Source: Nocardia vinacea NBRC 16497
Lineage (GTDB): Bacteria > Actinomycetota > Actinomycetes > Mycobacteriales > Mycobacteriaceae
NCBI RefSeq assembly: GCF_000308835.1
Contig: NZ_BAGN01000422.1
Coordinates: 16,436 to 80,435, forward strand
Reading direction: 5' to 3'
DNA: 64,000 nt
Positions within the stretch are counted from its first letter, which is position 1; every line of letters begins with the position of its first letter. Made by a program: the position numbers and the translations under genes. Positions 43,092 to 51,612 of the stretch are shown here, piece after piece. The notes beneath the pieces are model-generated. The model was not told the origin of the DNA and made no database searches. It saw nothing but the letters and a program-made list of their open reading frames with translations.

Positions 43092-44158
43092 TTGTGCTGA
43101 TCCTTCGCGTAACGGTTGATCGGCCGCTCCAGGCCGAGATTGGCGCGCAGGGTCGAACCCGGCACCGGACGGTGGGCGACACCGGCGCGGAAGAGGGCGG
43201 GCAGGACGTAGCGCGCCAGCGCCGGGAGGTCTTCGTCGATGACGGCCGGATGCAGGCGCACGCCGTCGACGTGGCGTACGAGTTCGGTGATGAGGCGGAC
43301 GAGTTCGGCGGGGGAGCCCGCGAAGGCCAGGCGCTCGGTGCGATTCGCGGCCGTGTACTGGTCCAGGTCGGCAAGGCGTTCGGCGGCGGTCGCATCCGGA
43401 ATATCCAGGGCGACATCGAGTTCCGCGAACACCAGTGCACCGGTGGCCCGCGCGTGGTCGGCCGCGGCGAGGGTCTGAGCGAGGTCGGGTCGGGTAACGA
43501 GGATGACGTCGGCATCACCGGGGTCATGTGCGAAGACGACCACCTGCCCCTGCGGCGGCCGAGGCACGATCGCCGGCCCCTTCACCGAGAACGTTTCACC
43601 GCTGAAGTCGATGTAGTGCAGTTTGTCTCGATCCAGGAATCGGCTCGCCGCATAGTCGCGTACCACGGCGTCGTCTTCCCACGAATCCCACAGCCGACGC
43701 GCGACCTCGATCGAATCCCGTTGTTCGCGTGCGAGTTCCGCTTCGGTAGTGCGCGGCGGTCGTCCCCAGGTGGTAGCGGCCGCGGGATCGGTCGTGGCGA
43801 TCCACCCGCCGCGCCCACGCGAGGCGTAATCGAGCGTGGCCAGTTGTGACGACGTATGGAACGGCTCCGCGTAGGTGGTCGCGACCGTGGCCACCAGCCC
43901 GATGGTGCTGGTTGTCGCCGCGACGAACGAAGCCCGCGTCACCCCGTCGATCCGCCCCGCCGGATGCCCGGTGGGCGGCAGGATCGAATCGTCGAAGGTA
44001 GCGAGGGTGAAACCGGCATTCTCGGCCGCGCTCACCCGTTTGCGCAGCGTATTGCCGGTGAGCAACTGGTCGGGCGCATGTGCGGCCCGCCGCCACGCGG
44101 CCGGGTGATATCCCTCGCCATCCAATTCGATGCCCACCGCGAAGACATTTCCGCTCAT
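43088..44158 (-). CDS. LLM-class flavin-dependent oxidoreductase
   Basis: A 356-residue LLM protein: MSGNVFAVGIELDGEGYHPAAWR, NAGFTLATFDDSILP, IGLVATVATTYAEPFHTSSQLATLDYASRGRGGW, TTEAELAREQRDSIEVARRLWDSW, FSVKGPAIVPRPPQGQ. It belongs with the short NtaA/DszA-like proteins and precedes a second LLM gene with ATGA overlap, so both may work on the same or successive substrates. ATG 44158 fits the family start; the frame runs on upstream without support. No strong ribosome site is visible; a perfect palindrome lies just before the start. Confidence 0.82.
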   Translation of the reverse strand: MSGNVFAVGIELDGEGYHPAAWRRAAHAPDQLLTGNTLRKRVSAAENAGFTLATFDDSILPPTGHPAGRIDGVTRASFVAATTSTIGLVATVATTYAEPFHTSSQLATLDYASRGRGGWIATTDPAAATTWGRPPRTTEAELAREQRDSIEVARRLWDSWEDDAVVRDYAASRFLDRDKLHYIDFSGETFSVKGPAIVPRPPQGQVVVFAHDPGDADVILVTRPDLAQTLAAADHARATGALVFAELDVALDIPDATAAERLADLDQYTAANRTERLAFAGSPAELVRLITELVRHVDGVRLHPAVIDEDLPALARYVLPALFRAGVAHRPVPGSTLRANLGLERPINRYAKDQHK

Positions 44159-44163
44159 TGGTA

Positions 44164-44175
44164 TGACGATCGTCA
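44164..44175. promoter_or_regulatory. 12-bp perfect palindrome TGACGATCGTCA
   Basis: It sits 5 bases upstream of the LLM start codon at 44158 in the gap after the MFS gene, replacing any clear ribosome site. A repressor or RNA-level role is conceivable. Confidence 0.35.
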
Positions 44176-44292
44176 AACTTGACCGCCGCCGCCATGATTT
44201 GCGTCTCGATGATCCGAACCCACACCGCCGACGATCGCGAGATAGCGGTGATCCCCGGATTCGCCTCCGAGCGAATCCGGGATCGGTTGTCC

Positions 44293-45744
44293 TTACCGTG
44301 CGGCGCGGGCAGACAGTGCCGCCGCAACCAGAACCGTGACACCCTCCGCAATCGCGGTGCCGCCCAACGCATGTGCCGCCGACAGGGCCGTACTGCCCAC
44401 GAGGCCCAGGAATACCGTTCCGAAGCACGCGATCCCGACCACGACGCCGAGCTGCACACTGGTCACCAGAATGCCGCTGGCATCGGCCGCAAGGGCCATC
44501 GGGATCCTGGCCAGGGTGCGGGTCATCAGCGGGCTGAAGGCGAGGCCGAAACCGATGCCCTGGATCCCGAAGACGACCAGCGGCAACGGCCCGAAGTCGG
44601 CGCCGTTGCGCAGCATCATGCCCAGCGCCACCATGGTGGCCGCGCCGACCACCAGGCCGAACGGAATCATGGTGGCGTGCAGGCGATGTGGGATGCGCTC
44701 CCAGTTCAAACTGGCCAGCGCGAAAGTCACGCCCATCGGGATGAACAGCAGGCCCGCGTGCAGCGCGGTGTAGCCGAGAGTGCTCTGCAGGTGTATCGCC
44801 ATGACGAACATCCAGCCCCCGAAGGTCGCCATGATCGTGAACAGCGTGCCCGCGGTGAGCGCCAGCCCCGGCGACTTCAGCACCCGCTGCGCGAACAGCG
44901 GTTCACCGTCGCGTGCCGCGACCGCCCGCTCGATCGCCACGAACAATCCGACACCGATCACGCTGGTGCCCAACATGATCCATGTCCACAGCGGCCAGTC
45001 CTGCTCATGCCCCAGCACCAGAGGCAACACGAGCAGCAGCACCGAGACGGTGAGCATGGTCAGACCCGCGAGATCGAGTTTCCGATCGAATCGCGCAGTG
45101 GCCGTGGGCAATACCCGCGGCGCAATCAGCAGAAGCACCGCACCGATCGGGACATTCACCAGGAATACACCGCGCCAGCTACTCCCGAAAAGGTCGGCAT
45201 TGACGATCAATCCGCCCGCCACCTGACCGACGACCATACCGCCGGAAATGATCGCCGAATACGCACTGAGCGCCTTGGCCCTGGCATCGCCGGTGAAATT
45301 CCGCTGGATCATGGTCATGATCTGCGGAATCATCGCCGCGGCCCCCGCGCCCTGCAGGAACCGGAAGACGATGAGCGAGAACTCATTCCATGCCAACCCG
45401 CAGGCCAGCGAGGCAACGGTGAACACCGCGAGCCCGGTGATGAAGGTGTTGCGCTGAGTGAACCGATCACCCAATCGCGCACCGGTCACGAGCAGCACGG
45501 CATAGGCGATCACATACCCCGCGACGATCAACTGCAGCGCGGATCCACTGGTATGCAACGAAGTACGAATAGAAGGAATGGCGACATTCACGATCGAGGC
45601 ATCGAGTACCGCCATGAACTGCCCGGTGAGCAACACCGCGAGCACCGCGATGGTCCACCGCGCACCGAACGCGGCGGGTTGAACTGCCGATCCCGCAACG
45701 GCCGACGTGGCCGCAGCGTTACCAGGCTGCAAGGTCTGAGTCAT
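44293..45744 (-). CDS. MFS transporter, DHA2 (14-TM) drug-efflux type
   Basis: A 483-residue transporter: WTIAVLAVLLTGQFMAVLDASIVNVAIPSI (motif D1-like), GARLGDRFTQRN (motif A), RFLQGAGAAAMIPQIM (motif B), SAYSAIISGGMVVGQVAGGLI (motif C of exporters). About 14 hydrophobic spans fit the DHA2 proton antiporters that export drugs or metabolites. ATG 45744 gives the normal N-terminus; the much longer open frame is spurious. Its upstream region carries a 19-bp site shared with the XRE regulator at 58198, a hint of regulation by that protein. Confidence 0.88.
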   Translation of the reverse strand: MTQTLQPGNAAATSAVAGSAVQPAAFGARWTIAVLAVLLTGQFMAVLDASIVNVAIPSIRTSLHTSGSALQLIVAGYVIAYAVLLVTGARLGDRFTQRNTFITGLAVFTVASLACGLAWNEFSLIVFRFLQGAGAAAMIPQIMTMIQRNFTGDARAKALSAYSAIISGGMVVGQVAGGLIVNADLFGSSWRGVFLVNVPIGAVLLLIAPRVLPTATARFDRKLDLAGLTMLTVSVLLLVLPLVLGHEQDWPLWTWIMLGTSVIGVGLFVAIERAVAARDGEPLFAQRVLKSPGLALTAGTLFTIMATFGGWMFVMAIHLQSTLGYTALHAGLLFIPMGVTFALASLNWERIPHRLHATMIPFGLVVGAATMVALGMMLRNGADFGPLPLVVFGIQGIGFGLAFSPLMTRTLARIPMALAADASGILVTSVQLGVVVGIACFGTVFLGLVGSTALSAAHALGGTAIAEGVTVLVAAALSARAAR

Positions 45745-45797
45745 GTCATGAGCTTGCAACCGATCCGACACCAGTAACAGGAGTCCGATAACACTGG

Positions 45798-45816
45798 TAC
45801 TGGCAACACCTGGATA
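45798..45816. promoter_or_regulatory. Shared 19-bp site, MFS copy
   Basis: TACTGGCAACACCTGGATA, 53 bases upstream of the MFS start. The copy at 58150-58168 differs at one position. A common regulator, perhaps the XRE/MmyB-like protein, is inferred. Confidence 0.5.
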
Positions 45817-45824
45817 GGGGTCCG

Positions 45825-46448
45825 TCAGGGTAATTCGAAGCCCAGGGCCTCGGCTGCGGCGGCGGGGGTCGGCTGGGACCAGCGGTCGGTGAGGGTCTGG
45901 GTAGAGGTCAGGGAGCGGGTGATGGCGCGATCGATGTAGAGGGTGCCGTCGAGGTGGTCGGTTTCGTGTTGGACGATACGGGCGGGCCAGCCGGAGACCT
46001 CCTCGTCCAGTTCGCGGCCGCGCTCGTCCTGTCCGCGCAGGCGCACGTGGGCGTGGCGCGCGACGACGGCCTGCCAGCCCGGAACGCTCAGGCACCCCTC
46101 GAAGAATGCGGCGCGTACGTCGCCGATGGGTTCGTAGGTCGGATTGACCAGAACTCGGAACGGTAGCGGGACCCGTCCGCGGACCGCGCGCACCTCATCG
46201 GTCACATCGGCCGGATCCTCCAGCACTGCCAGCCGCAGCGGTATCCCGACCTGAGGTGCGGCCAGTCCGACACCGGGTGCGGCATGCATCGTCTCCCGCA
46301 TCGCCCACACCAAGCGGTCCAACTGCGCCTGCGTCAGCTGGCCGTCGTAGCGCGCGGCCGGCGCGCGCAGGACGGGATCACCGGCGGTAACAATGGAGAG
46401 TGGACCACCGAGCAGCGTCTCGACAAGATCGGGAAGCGGGATCGTCAT
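45825..46448 (-). CDS. def: Peptide deformylase
   Basis: A 207-residue metalloenzyme that removes the formyl group from new proteins. All three motifs are intact: GVGLAAPQVG, EGCLSVPG and QHETDHLDG (HExxH as HETDH). Length and an N-terminal extension of about 30 residues (MTIPLPDLVETLLGGPLSIV) fit the actinobacterial type. ATG 46448 is preferred over 46481, which has no family support. It may be a second deformylase, since the housekeeping copy usually lies elsewhere; genes for secondary copies can confer actinonin resistance, but that is not shown here. Confidence 0.92.
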   Translation of the reverse strand: MTIPLPDLVETLLGGPLSIVTAGDPVLRAPAARYDGQLTQAQLDRLVWAMRETMHAAPGVGLAAPQVGIPLRLAVLEDPADVTDEVRAVRGRVPLPFRVLVNPTYEPIGDVRAAFFEGCLSVPGWQAVVARHAHVRLRGQDERGRELDEEVSGWPARIVQHETDHLDGTLYIDRAITRSLTSTQTLTDRWSQPTPAAAAEALGFELP

Positions 46449-46614
46449 AGTTTCAGCATCGCAAAGCGCCGCGCGGCGCAATGATATGGCCAGGCCCGTT
46501 GCCGAATATGGACCGCCCTGGAATATTTAGCCAGGCTAACGTGTTACTGGATACAGGCGTCTTCAATCTGAACAGAACAACCGACGGTCGGCATGCGACC
46601 GAAGGAGGCTGGCC

Positions 46615-49600
46615 ATGATTATTGATACGCGGATGGAACAGGTCATGAATCGCATCGCCGACCTGTACGCCACCTATCCGGACATTCGCAACGCGCGACC
46701 GAAACCGGAGACTTTCGCCGCGATCCGAGAACCTGGAATGCGGCCATCACAGATCGTGGCGACGGTCGTGGCGGCCTATGCCGATCGCCCCGCGCTCGGG
46801 CACCGGGTCCTCGAACCCACCGCGGACGAGTCCGGGCGGCGCACGCTGCGACCGCTGCCCGAATTCGCCACCATCACTTACGGCGAGTTGTGGGCGCGCG
46901 TCGGTGCGATCGCCGCTGCCTGGCATCACAATCCCGACAACCCCATCAAAGCAGGCGACTTCATCGCGACACTCGGCTTCACCAGCGGCGACTACACCAC
47001 GCTCGATCTGGCCTGTCTGTATCTCGGCGCGGTCGCCGTCCCGCTGCAGGCAGGTGCGGCACCGAAGCAATTGTCGGCGATCATTGCCGAGACCGAACCG
47101 CGCATCCTCGCCGCGACCCCCGAAACCCTCACTACCGCAGTGGAATGCGTCCTCGCGGGCCCGACGCCGGAACGCCTCGTGGTCTTCGATTACCACCCCG
47201 AGGACGATGATCAGCACGACGCATTCGAATCCGCCCGCGACCGCCTGGCGAACACTCCGATAGCGGTGGAATCGCTGGAGTCGGTACTCGAACGCGGCCG
47301 TACCCTGCCGCCCGCGCCGCTGTTCGTACCCGACGACGACGCTTTGGAACTGCTGATCTACACCTCCGGCAGCACCGGAACCCCCAAGGGTGCGATGTAC
47401 ACCAGCCGGTTGGTAACCGCGATGTGGTTGGCCCAGCCGGAGGTCGGGGGGATCGGCATGAACTACATGCCGATGAGCCATATGGCCGGACGCATGTCGC
47501 TCTACGGCGTACTGGCCCGCGGCGGCACCGCGTATTTCACGGCCAAGAGCGATATATCGACGCTTTTCGAGGATATCGGCCTCGTCCGGCCGACGGAGAT
47601 GTTCTTCGTGCCACGCGTGTGCGATATGGTCTTCCAGCGCTATCAGAGCGAAATGGAACGTCGCGCCGAACCGGGCATCGACCGCGCCGAACTCGACCGC
47701 GCGGTGAAAACCGAACTGCGCGAGGACTTCCTGGGCGGCCGATTCCTATCGCCCATCGTCGGCAGTGCGCCACTGGCCGCCGAGATGAAGACATTCATGG
47801 AATCGGTCATCGAGATGGACCTGCACGATGGCTACGGTTCGACCGAGGCGGGCGGCGCCATCATGGTCGACAATGTGATCCACCGTCCACCTGTACTCGA
47901 CTACAAGCTGGTGGACGTGCCGGAGCTGGGATATTTCGGTACCGACCAGCCGCATCCGCGCGGTGAGCTGCTGCTGAAGACCAGCACCATGATTCCCGGG
48001 TACTACAAGCGTCCCGAGGTCACCGCGGAGATCTTCGACGCGGACGGGTTCTACCGGACCGGTGACATCGTGGCCGAACTCGGACTCGATGAACTCGTCT
48101 ACCTCGACCGTCGCAATAATGTGCTGAAGCTTTCCCAAGGCGAATTCGTCGCGGTCGCACACCTGGAAGCCGTATATGCCAGCAGCCCGTTGCTCGAGCA
48201 GATCTTCGTATACGGCAGCAGTGAGCGCGCCTACCTGCTCGCGGTGATCGTCCCGACCGAGGAGACGCTGCGCTGCGCTGATCCCAAAGCGGCACTGAGT
48301 GATTCGCTGCAGAGCATCGCCAAGGAGGCCGACCTCGAATCGTATGAGATCCCGCGCGATTTCCTCATCGAAACCGAACGTTTCACCACCGAGAACGGTC
48401 TGCTCTCCGGCATCGGCAAGTTGTTGCGTCCCAAGCTGATCGAACGCTACGGCGAGCGGCTGCAGCAGCTGTACGCCGAGCTGGCCGAAGGGCAGGCGAA
48501 CGAACTGCTCGCACTGCGCCGCGAAGCCGCGGACCTGCCGGTTCTGGAAACCGTGAGCCGGGCCGCGCGTGCATTGCTCGGTTGCGCGGCAACCGATCTG
48601 CGCCCGGATGCGCACTTCACCGATCTGGGCGGTGATTCCCTGTCGGCGCTGTCGTTTTCGAATCTGCTGCGCGATATCTTCGCCGTCGAGGTGCCGGTGG
48701 GCGTTATCGTCAGCCCGGCCAACGGATTGCGCGAGTTGGCGAAGTATGTCGAGTCGGCGCAGGGGGCCGGCGCGATCCGGCCCACCTTCGCCGTGGTCCA
48801 TACACACCGAGGCGTCGCGCGTGCCGATGAACTGACACTGGACAAGTTCATCGACGCGCAAACACTGTCCACCGCACCGACTCTCCCGCACACGACCGAG
48901 GCCCAAACGGTGCTGCTGACGGGTGCCAACGGCTACCTCGGCCGCTTCCTGTGCCTGGAATGGCTCGAGCGACTCGACAACACGGACGGCAAACTCATCT
49001 GCATCATCCGCGGCAAAGACGCCGCGGCAGCGCGGAAACGGCTCGACGAGGCCTACGACAGCGGTGATCCGGACCTGCTGCGGCACTACCGCGAGCTGGC
49101 GGCCCGCCGCCTCGAAGTGCTGCCCGGTGATATCGGCGAGCCGAATCTCGGCCTGGACGATACGACCTGGCATCGGCTGGCCGACACGGTCGATCTGATC
49201 GTGCATCCCGCCGCGCTGGTCAACCATGTCCTGCCCTACGACCAGCTGTTCGGCCCCAATGTCGTCGGTACCGCGGAACTCATCCGCCTGGCCATCACCA
49301 CGCGGATCAAGCCCGTCACGTATCTGTCCACCGTGGCCGTCGCCGCCCAGATCGAGCCATCGTCCTTCGAGGAGGACGGCGACATCCGCGAAATCAGCCC
49401 AACGCGTGCCATCGACGACAGCTACGCCAACGGCTACGGCAACAGCAAATGGGCGGGAGAGGTTCTGCTGCGGGAAGCGCACGATCTGTGCGGACTTCCG
49501 GTCGCCGTCTTCCGATCCGATATGATCCTGGCGCACAGCCGATTCGGCGGCCAGCTCAATATTCCGGACATGTTCACCCGCCTGCTGCTGAGTCTGGTGG

Positions 49601-50094
49601 CCACCGGCATCGCCCCGTACTCCTTCTACGAGACCGATGCCGACGGCAAGCGCCAACGCGCACACTACGACGGCCTGCCCGTCGACTTCACCGCCGAATC
49701 GATCACCGCCATCGGCACCCGGGCGCGCACCGATTTCCACACCTTCGATGTCCTCAATCCACACGACGACGGCATCTCCCTCGACGAATTCGTCGACTGG
49801 CTCATCGAATCCGGCCACCCCATCCGGCGCATCGATGACTATCAGGAATGGTTCAGCCGATTCGAAACCGCACTGCGCGGCCTCCCCGAGAAACAGCGCC
49901 AGGCCTCGCTGCTACCACTGCTGCACGCCTACAGCCGACCCGGTCGGCCGATCCGTGGCGCCGCGCTTCCGGCAATGGGTTTCACCGCTGCCGTAAAGGC
50001 CGCGAAAGTCGGTGCCGAGCAAGATATTCCGCATCTGACCCCCGCGCTCATCGACAAGTACGTCAGCGATCTGCGGTTGCGTGGACTGCTCTAG
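46615..50094 (+). CDS. car: Carboxylic acid reductase
   Basis: A 1159-residue A-T-R enzyme. Adenylation domain (about 1-640): LLIYTSGSTGTPKGAMYTS, GYGSTEAGG, YRTGDIVAELG; carrier domain (about 650-725) with LGGDSLSALSF and phosphopantetheine Ser675; thioester reductase domain (about 760-1159) starting VLLTGANGYLGRFLCLEWLERL with NADPH motif GxxGxLG and the catalytic YGNSKWAGE (Tyr/Lys). It activates carboxylic acids with ATP and reduces them to aldehydes, as in Nocardia and Mycobacterium CARs, and needs a phosphopantetheinyl transferase from elsewhere. A GAAGGAGG site precedes ATG 46615. It converges with the TetR gene, with no gap between stops. It is not an NRPS: there is no condensation domain. 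Confidence 0.95.
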   Translation: MIIDTRMEQVMNRIADLYATYPDIRNARPKPETFAAIREPGMRPSQIVATVVAAYADRPALGHRVLEPTADESGRRTLRPLPEFATITYGELWARVGAIAAAWHHNPDNPIKAGDFIATLGFTSGDYTTLDLACLYLGAVAVPLQAGAAPKQLSAIIAETEPRILAATPETLTTAVECVLAGPTPERLVVFDYHPEDDDQHDAFESARDRLANTPIAVESLESVLERGRTLPPAPLFVPDDDALELLIYTSGSTGTPKGAMYTSRLVTAMWLAQPEVGGIGMNYMPMSHMAGRMSLYGVLARGGTAYFTAKSDISTLFEDIGLVRPTEMFFVPRVCDMVFQRYQSEMERRAEPGIDRAELDRAVKTELREDFLGGRFLSPIVGSAPLAAEMKTFMESVIEMDLHDGYGSTEAGGAIMVDNVIHRPPVLDYKLVDVPELGYFGTDQPHPRGELLLKTSTMIPGYYKRPEVTAEIFDADGFYRTGDIVAELGLDELVYLDRRNNVLKLSQGEFVAVAHLEAVYASSPLLEQIFVYGSSERAYLLAVIVPTEETLRCADPKAALSDSLQSIAKEADLESYEIPRDFLIETERFTTENGLLSGIGKLLRPKLIERYGERLQQLYAELAEGQANELLALRREAADLPVLETVSRAARALLGCAATDLRPDAHFTDLGGDSLSALSFSNLLRDIFAVEVPVGVIVSPANGLRELAKYVESAQGAGAIRPTFAVVHTHRGVARADELTLDKFIDAQTLSTAPTLPHTTEAQTVLLTGANGYLGRFLCLEWLERLDNTDGKLICIIRGKDAAAARKRLDEAYDSGDPDLLRHYRELAARRLEVLPGDIGEPNLGLDDTTWHRLADTVDLIVHPAALVNHVLPYDQLFGPNVVGTAELIRLAITTRIKPVTYLSTVAVAAQIEPSSFEEDGDIREISPTRAIDDSYANGYGNSKWAGEVLLREAHDLCGLPVAVFRSDMILAHSRFGGQLNIPDMFTRLLLSLVATGIAPYSFYETDADGKRQRAHYDGLPVDFTAESITAIGTRARTDFHTFDVLNPHDDGISLDEFVDWLIESGHPIRRIDDYQEWFSRFETALRGLPEKQRQASLLPLLHAYSRPGRPIRGAALPAMGFTAAVKAAKVGAEQDIPHLTPALIDKYVSDLRLRGLL

Positions 50095-50715
50095 TCAGGT
50101 GAGCTCGAGAATGGTGATGGTGAGGCGAGTGGCGTAGTCGACCACCTCGTCGCGATTTGCCTCGACATCGCCGTCGAGCCAATCGAGGAACAGTGCGACG
50201 AGTGCGCCGGATATCGCGCTGACCGGCAGCGGAATCCGGCCCGGTGCGGCAGTGAAGCGCGCGGCCCGCGTCGGTGCCAGTTGCGCGGCGACGAGCGTGA
50301 CGAAGGCGGGGAGTACATCCGCGCCGTGGGCCCGCAGGGTGTCATCGGCGAGGGTTTCGCGGAACATGATCCGCCCGCGGCGCGGATCATCCGCGAAATA
50401 CTGCGCCGCCGCGTCGAAAGCCACGCGGGCACGCGCGGTTTCGTCGTCGGGTGCGTCGGCCAGCCGCGTGGTGACGGCGTCGACGAGCCCGTGTGCGGTC
50501 TGGTCGTAGATCTCGATGAGCAGGGCTTCGCGATCGGCGAAGTTCTCGTAGAAGTAGCGCAGGCTCAGGCCTGCTTCACGGCACACCGCTCGCATGGTGG
50601 TCGCCGCCGCGCCCTCGCCGCCGAGCAGCGCGAAGCCGGCGCGCACGAGTTGTACGCGGCGCTCGGCGGCGCGGCTGGCCATGGTGCTGCCGCGCCAGGT
50701 GGCTGACGAAGTCAC
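50095..50715 (-). CDS. TetR-family regulator of the FMO-SDR operon
   Basis: A 206-residue regulator with N-terminal HTH (RRVQLVRAGFALLGGEGAAATTMRAVCREAGLSLRYFYENFADREALLIEIYDQ) and a helical ligand domain containing FRETLADDTL. The annotated start is GTG 50715; ATG 50682 (MASRAAERR) is also possible. It is the third gene of an operon FMO-SDR-TetR, 12 bases after the SDR. I infer that it controls that operon through the tandem palindromes upstream of the FMO gene. Confidence 0.87.
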   Translation of the reverse strand: MTSSATWRGSTMASRAAERRVQLVRAGFALLGGEGAAATTMRAVCREAGLSLRYFYENFADREALLIEIYDQTAHGLVDAVTTRLADAPDDETARARVAFDAAAQYFADDPRRGRIMFRETLADDTLRAHGADVLPAFVTLVAAQLAPTRAARFTAAPGRIPLPVSAISGALVALFLDWLDGDVEANRDEVVDYATRLTITILELT

Positions 50716-50727
50716 GGTTGGATCATG

Positions 50728-51612
50728 TCATGCGCCGTTGGACTCGCTGCGCGGGCGTTGTTCCAGCTTGCGGAGCAGGATCCGCAGCTGTTCGTCGGTG
50801 CTGAGGTATTGGTCCATCAGCACATTGATGGCACCGCGCAGCAGGGAATAGGGCTCCCAGACGCGGGGTGCGATGGTGCGCGGGGCGCGCCGGGCGATGC
50901 CGTCGGCGACGGCCAGGGCGGCCTGGGCGGCGCTGATGCGCTGGTTGAGCGGCCAGGGCAGCATGGCATCAGCCGCGCGACCGAATTCGTCGTCGTCGAG
51001 CGTGTGGTGGGTCATGGCGGTGTCGACAATGCCGAAATAGGCGACTCCGGCGGTGGCGCCGGATGCGGCGAGTTCGACCCGCAGCGCGCGGCCGAGCTGT
51101 TCCACCCCGGCTTTGCTGATCATGTACGGGGAGCCGCCCATGCCGGGCGCGAACGCCGCGCAGGAGGAGACCACGACGACATGGCCGCGGGTGGCGACGA
51201 TATCGTCGAGGACCGGTCGTACGGTGTTGAAGACACCGGTCAGATTGACCCCGATGACCCGGTCGAAATCGGCGGGGTCCATCGTGCGCAGGGTGGCGGG
51301 CGTGGGGGTGATACCGGCATTGGCGACCACGAGATCGATACGGCCGAAGCGGTCACGGACCGTCGCCATGGCGGCGACCATGCTGTCGCGGTCGGCGACA
51401 TCGGCGCGCAGCGGGACCGCGCGTGACCCCAATCGCGATGCGGCAGTGTGGACTTTGGCCTCGTCCAGGTCGAGCATGACGACCCGCGCGCGGCGGCGGT
51501 GCAGGATTTGCGCCAGTTCCGCACCGATGCCGCGTCCGGCGCCGGTGATCACCACCACCTTGTCGGTCACGTCGAAGGTGTCGTTGGTCGGCAGCAGCCG
51601 CAACAGGTTCAT
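50728..51612 (-). CDS. Short-chain dehydrogenase/reductase
   Basis: A 294-residue SDR: MNLLRLLPTNDTFDVTDKVVVITGAGRGIGAELAQIL, NAGITPTPATL, VVVSSCAAFAPGMGGSPYMISKAGVEQL with YMISK (Tyr/Lys pair). The C-terminal tail of about 60 residues (LLRGAINVLMDQYLSTDEQLRILL) is longer than in classical SDRs, as in SDRs that accompany Baeyer-Villiger-type monooxygenases. ATG 51612 overlaps the FMO stop; the longer frame has no support. Probably oxidises an alcohol to the ketone used by the monooxygenase. Confidence 0.86.
   Translation of the reverse strand: MNLLRLLPTNDTFDVTDKVVVITGAGRGIGAELAQILHRRRARVVMLDLDEAKVHTAASRLGSRAVPLRADVADRDSMVAAMATVRDRFGRIDLVVANAGITPTPATLRTMDPADFDRVIGVNLTGVFNTVRPVLDDIVATRGHVVVVSSCAAFAPGMGGSPYMISKAGVEQLGRALRVELAASGATAGVAYFGIVDTAMTHHTLDDDEFGRAADAMLPWPLNQRISAAQAALAVADGIARRAPRTIAPRVWEPYSLLRGAINVLMDQYLSTDEQLRILLRKLEQRPRSESNGA

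Noticed and set aside
47746..49818. A 690-codon reverse reading frame
   Set aside because: Shadow of the carboxylic acid reductase; composition is that of antisense GC-rich DNA.
46615..50094. NRPS interpretation of the adenylation-carrier-reductase protein
   Set aside because: There is no condensation domain, and the length and domain order are those of carboxylic acid reductase.
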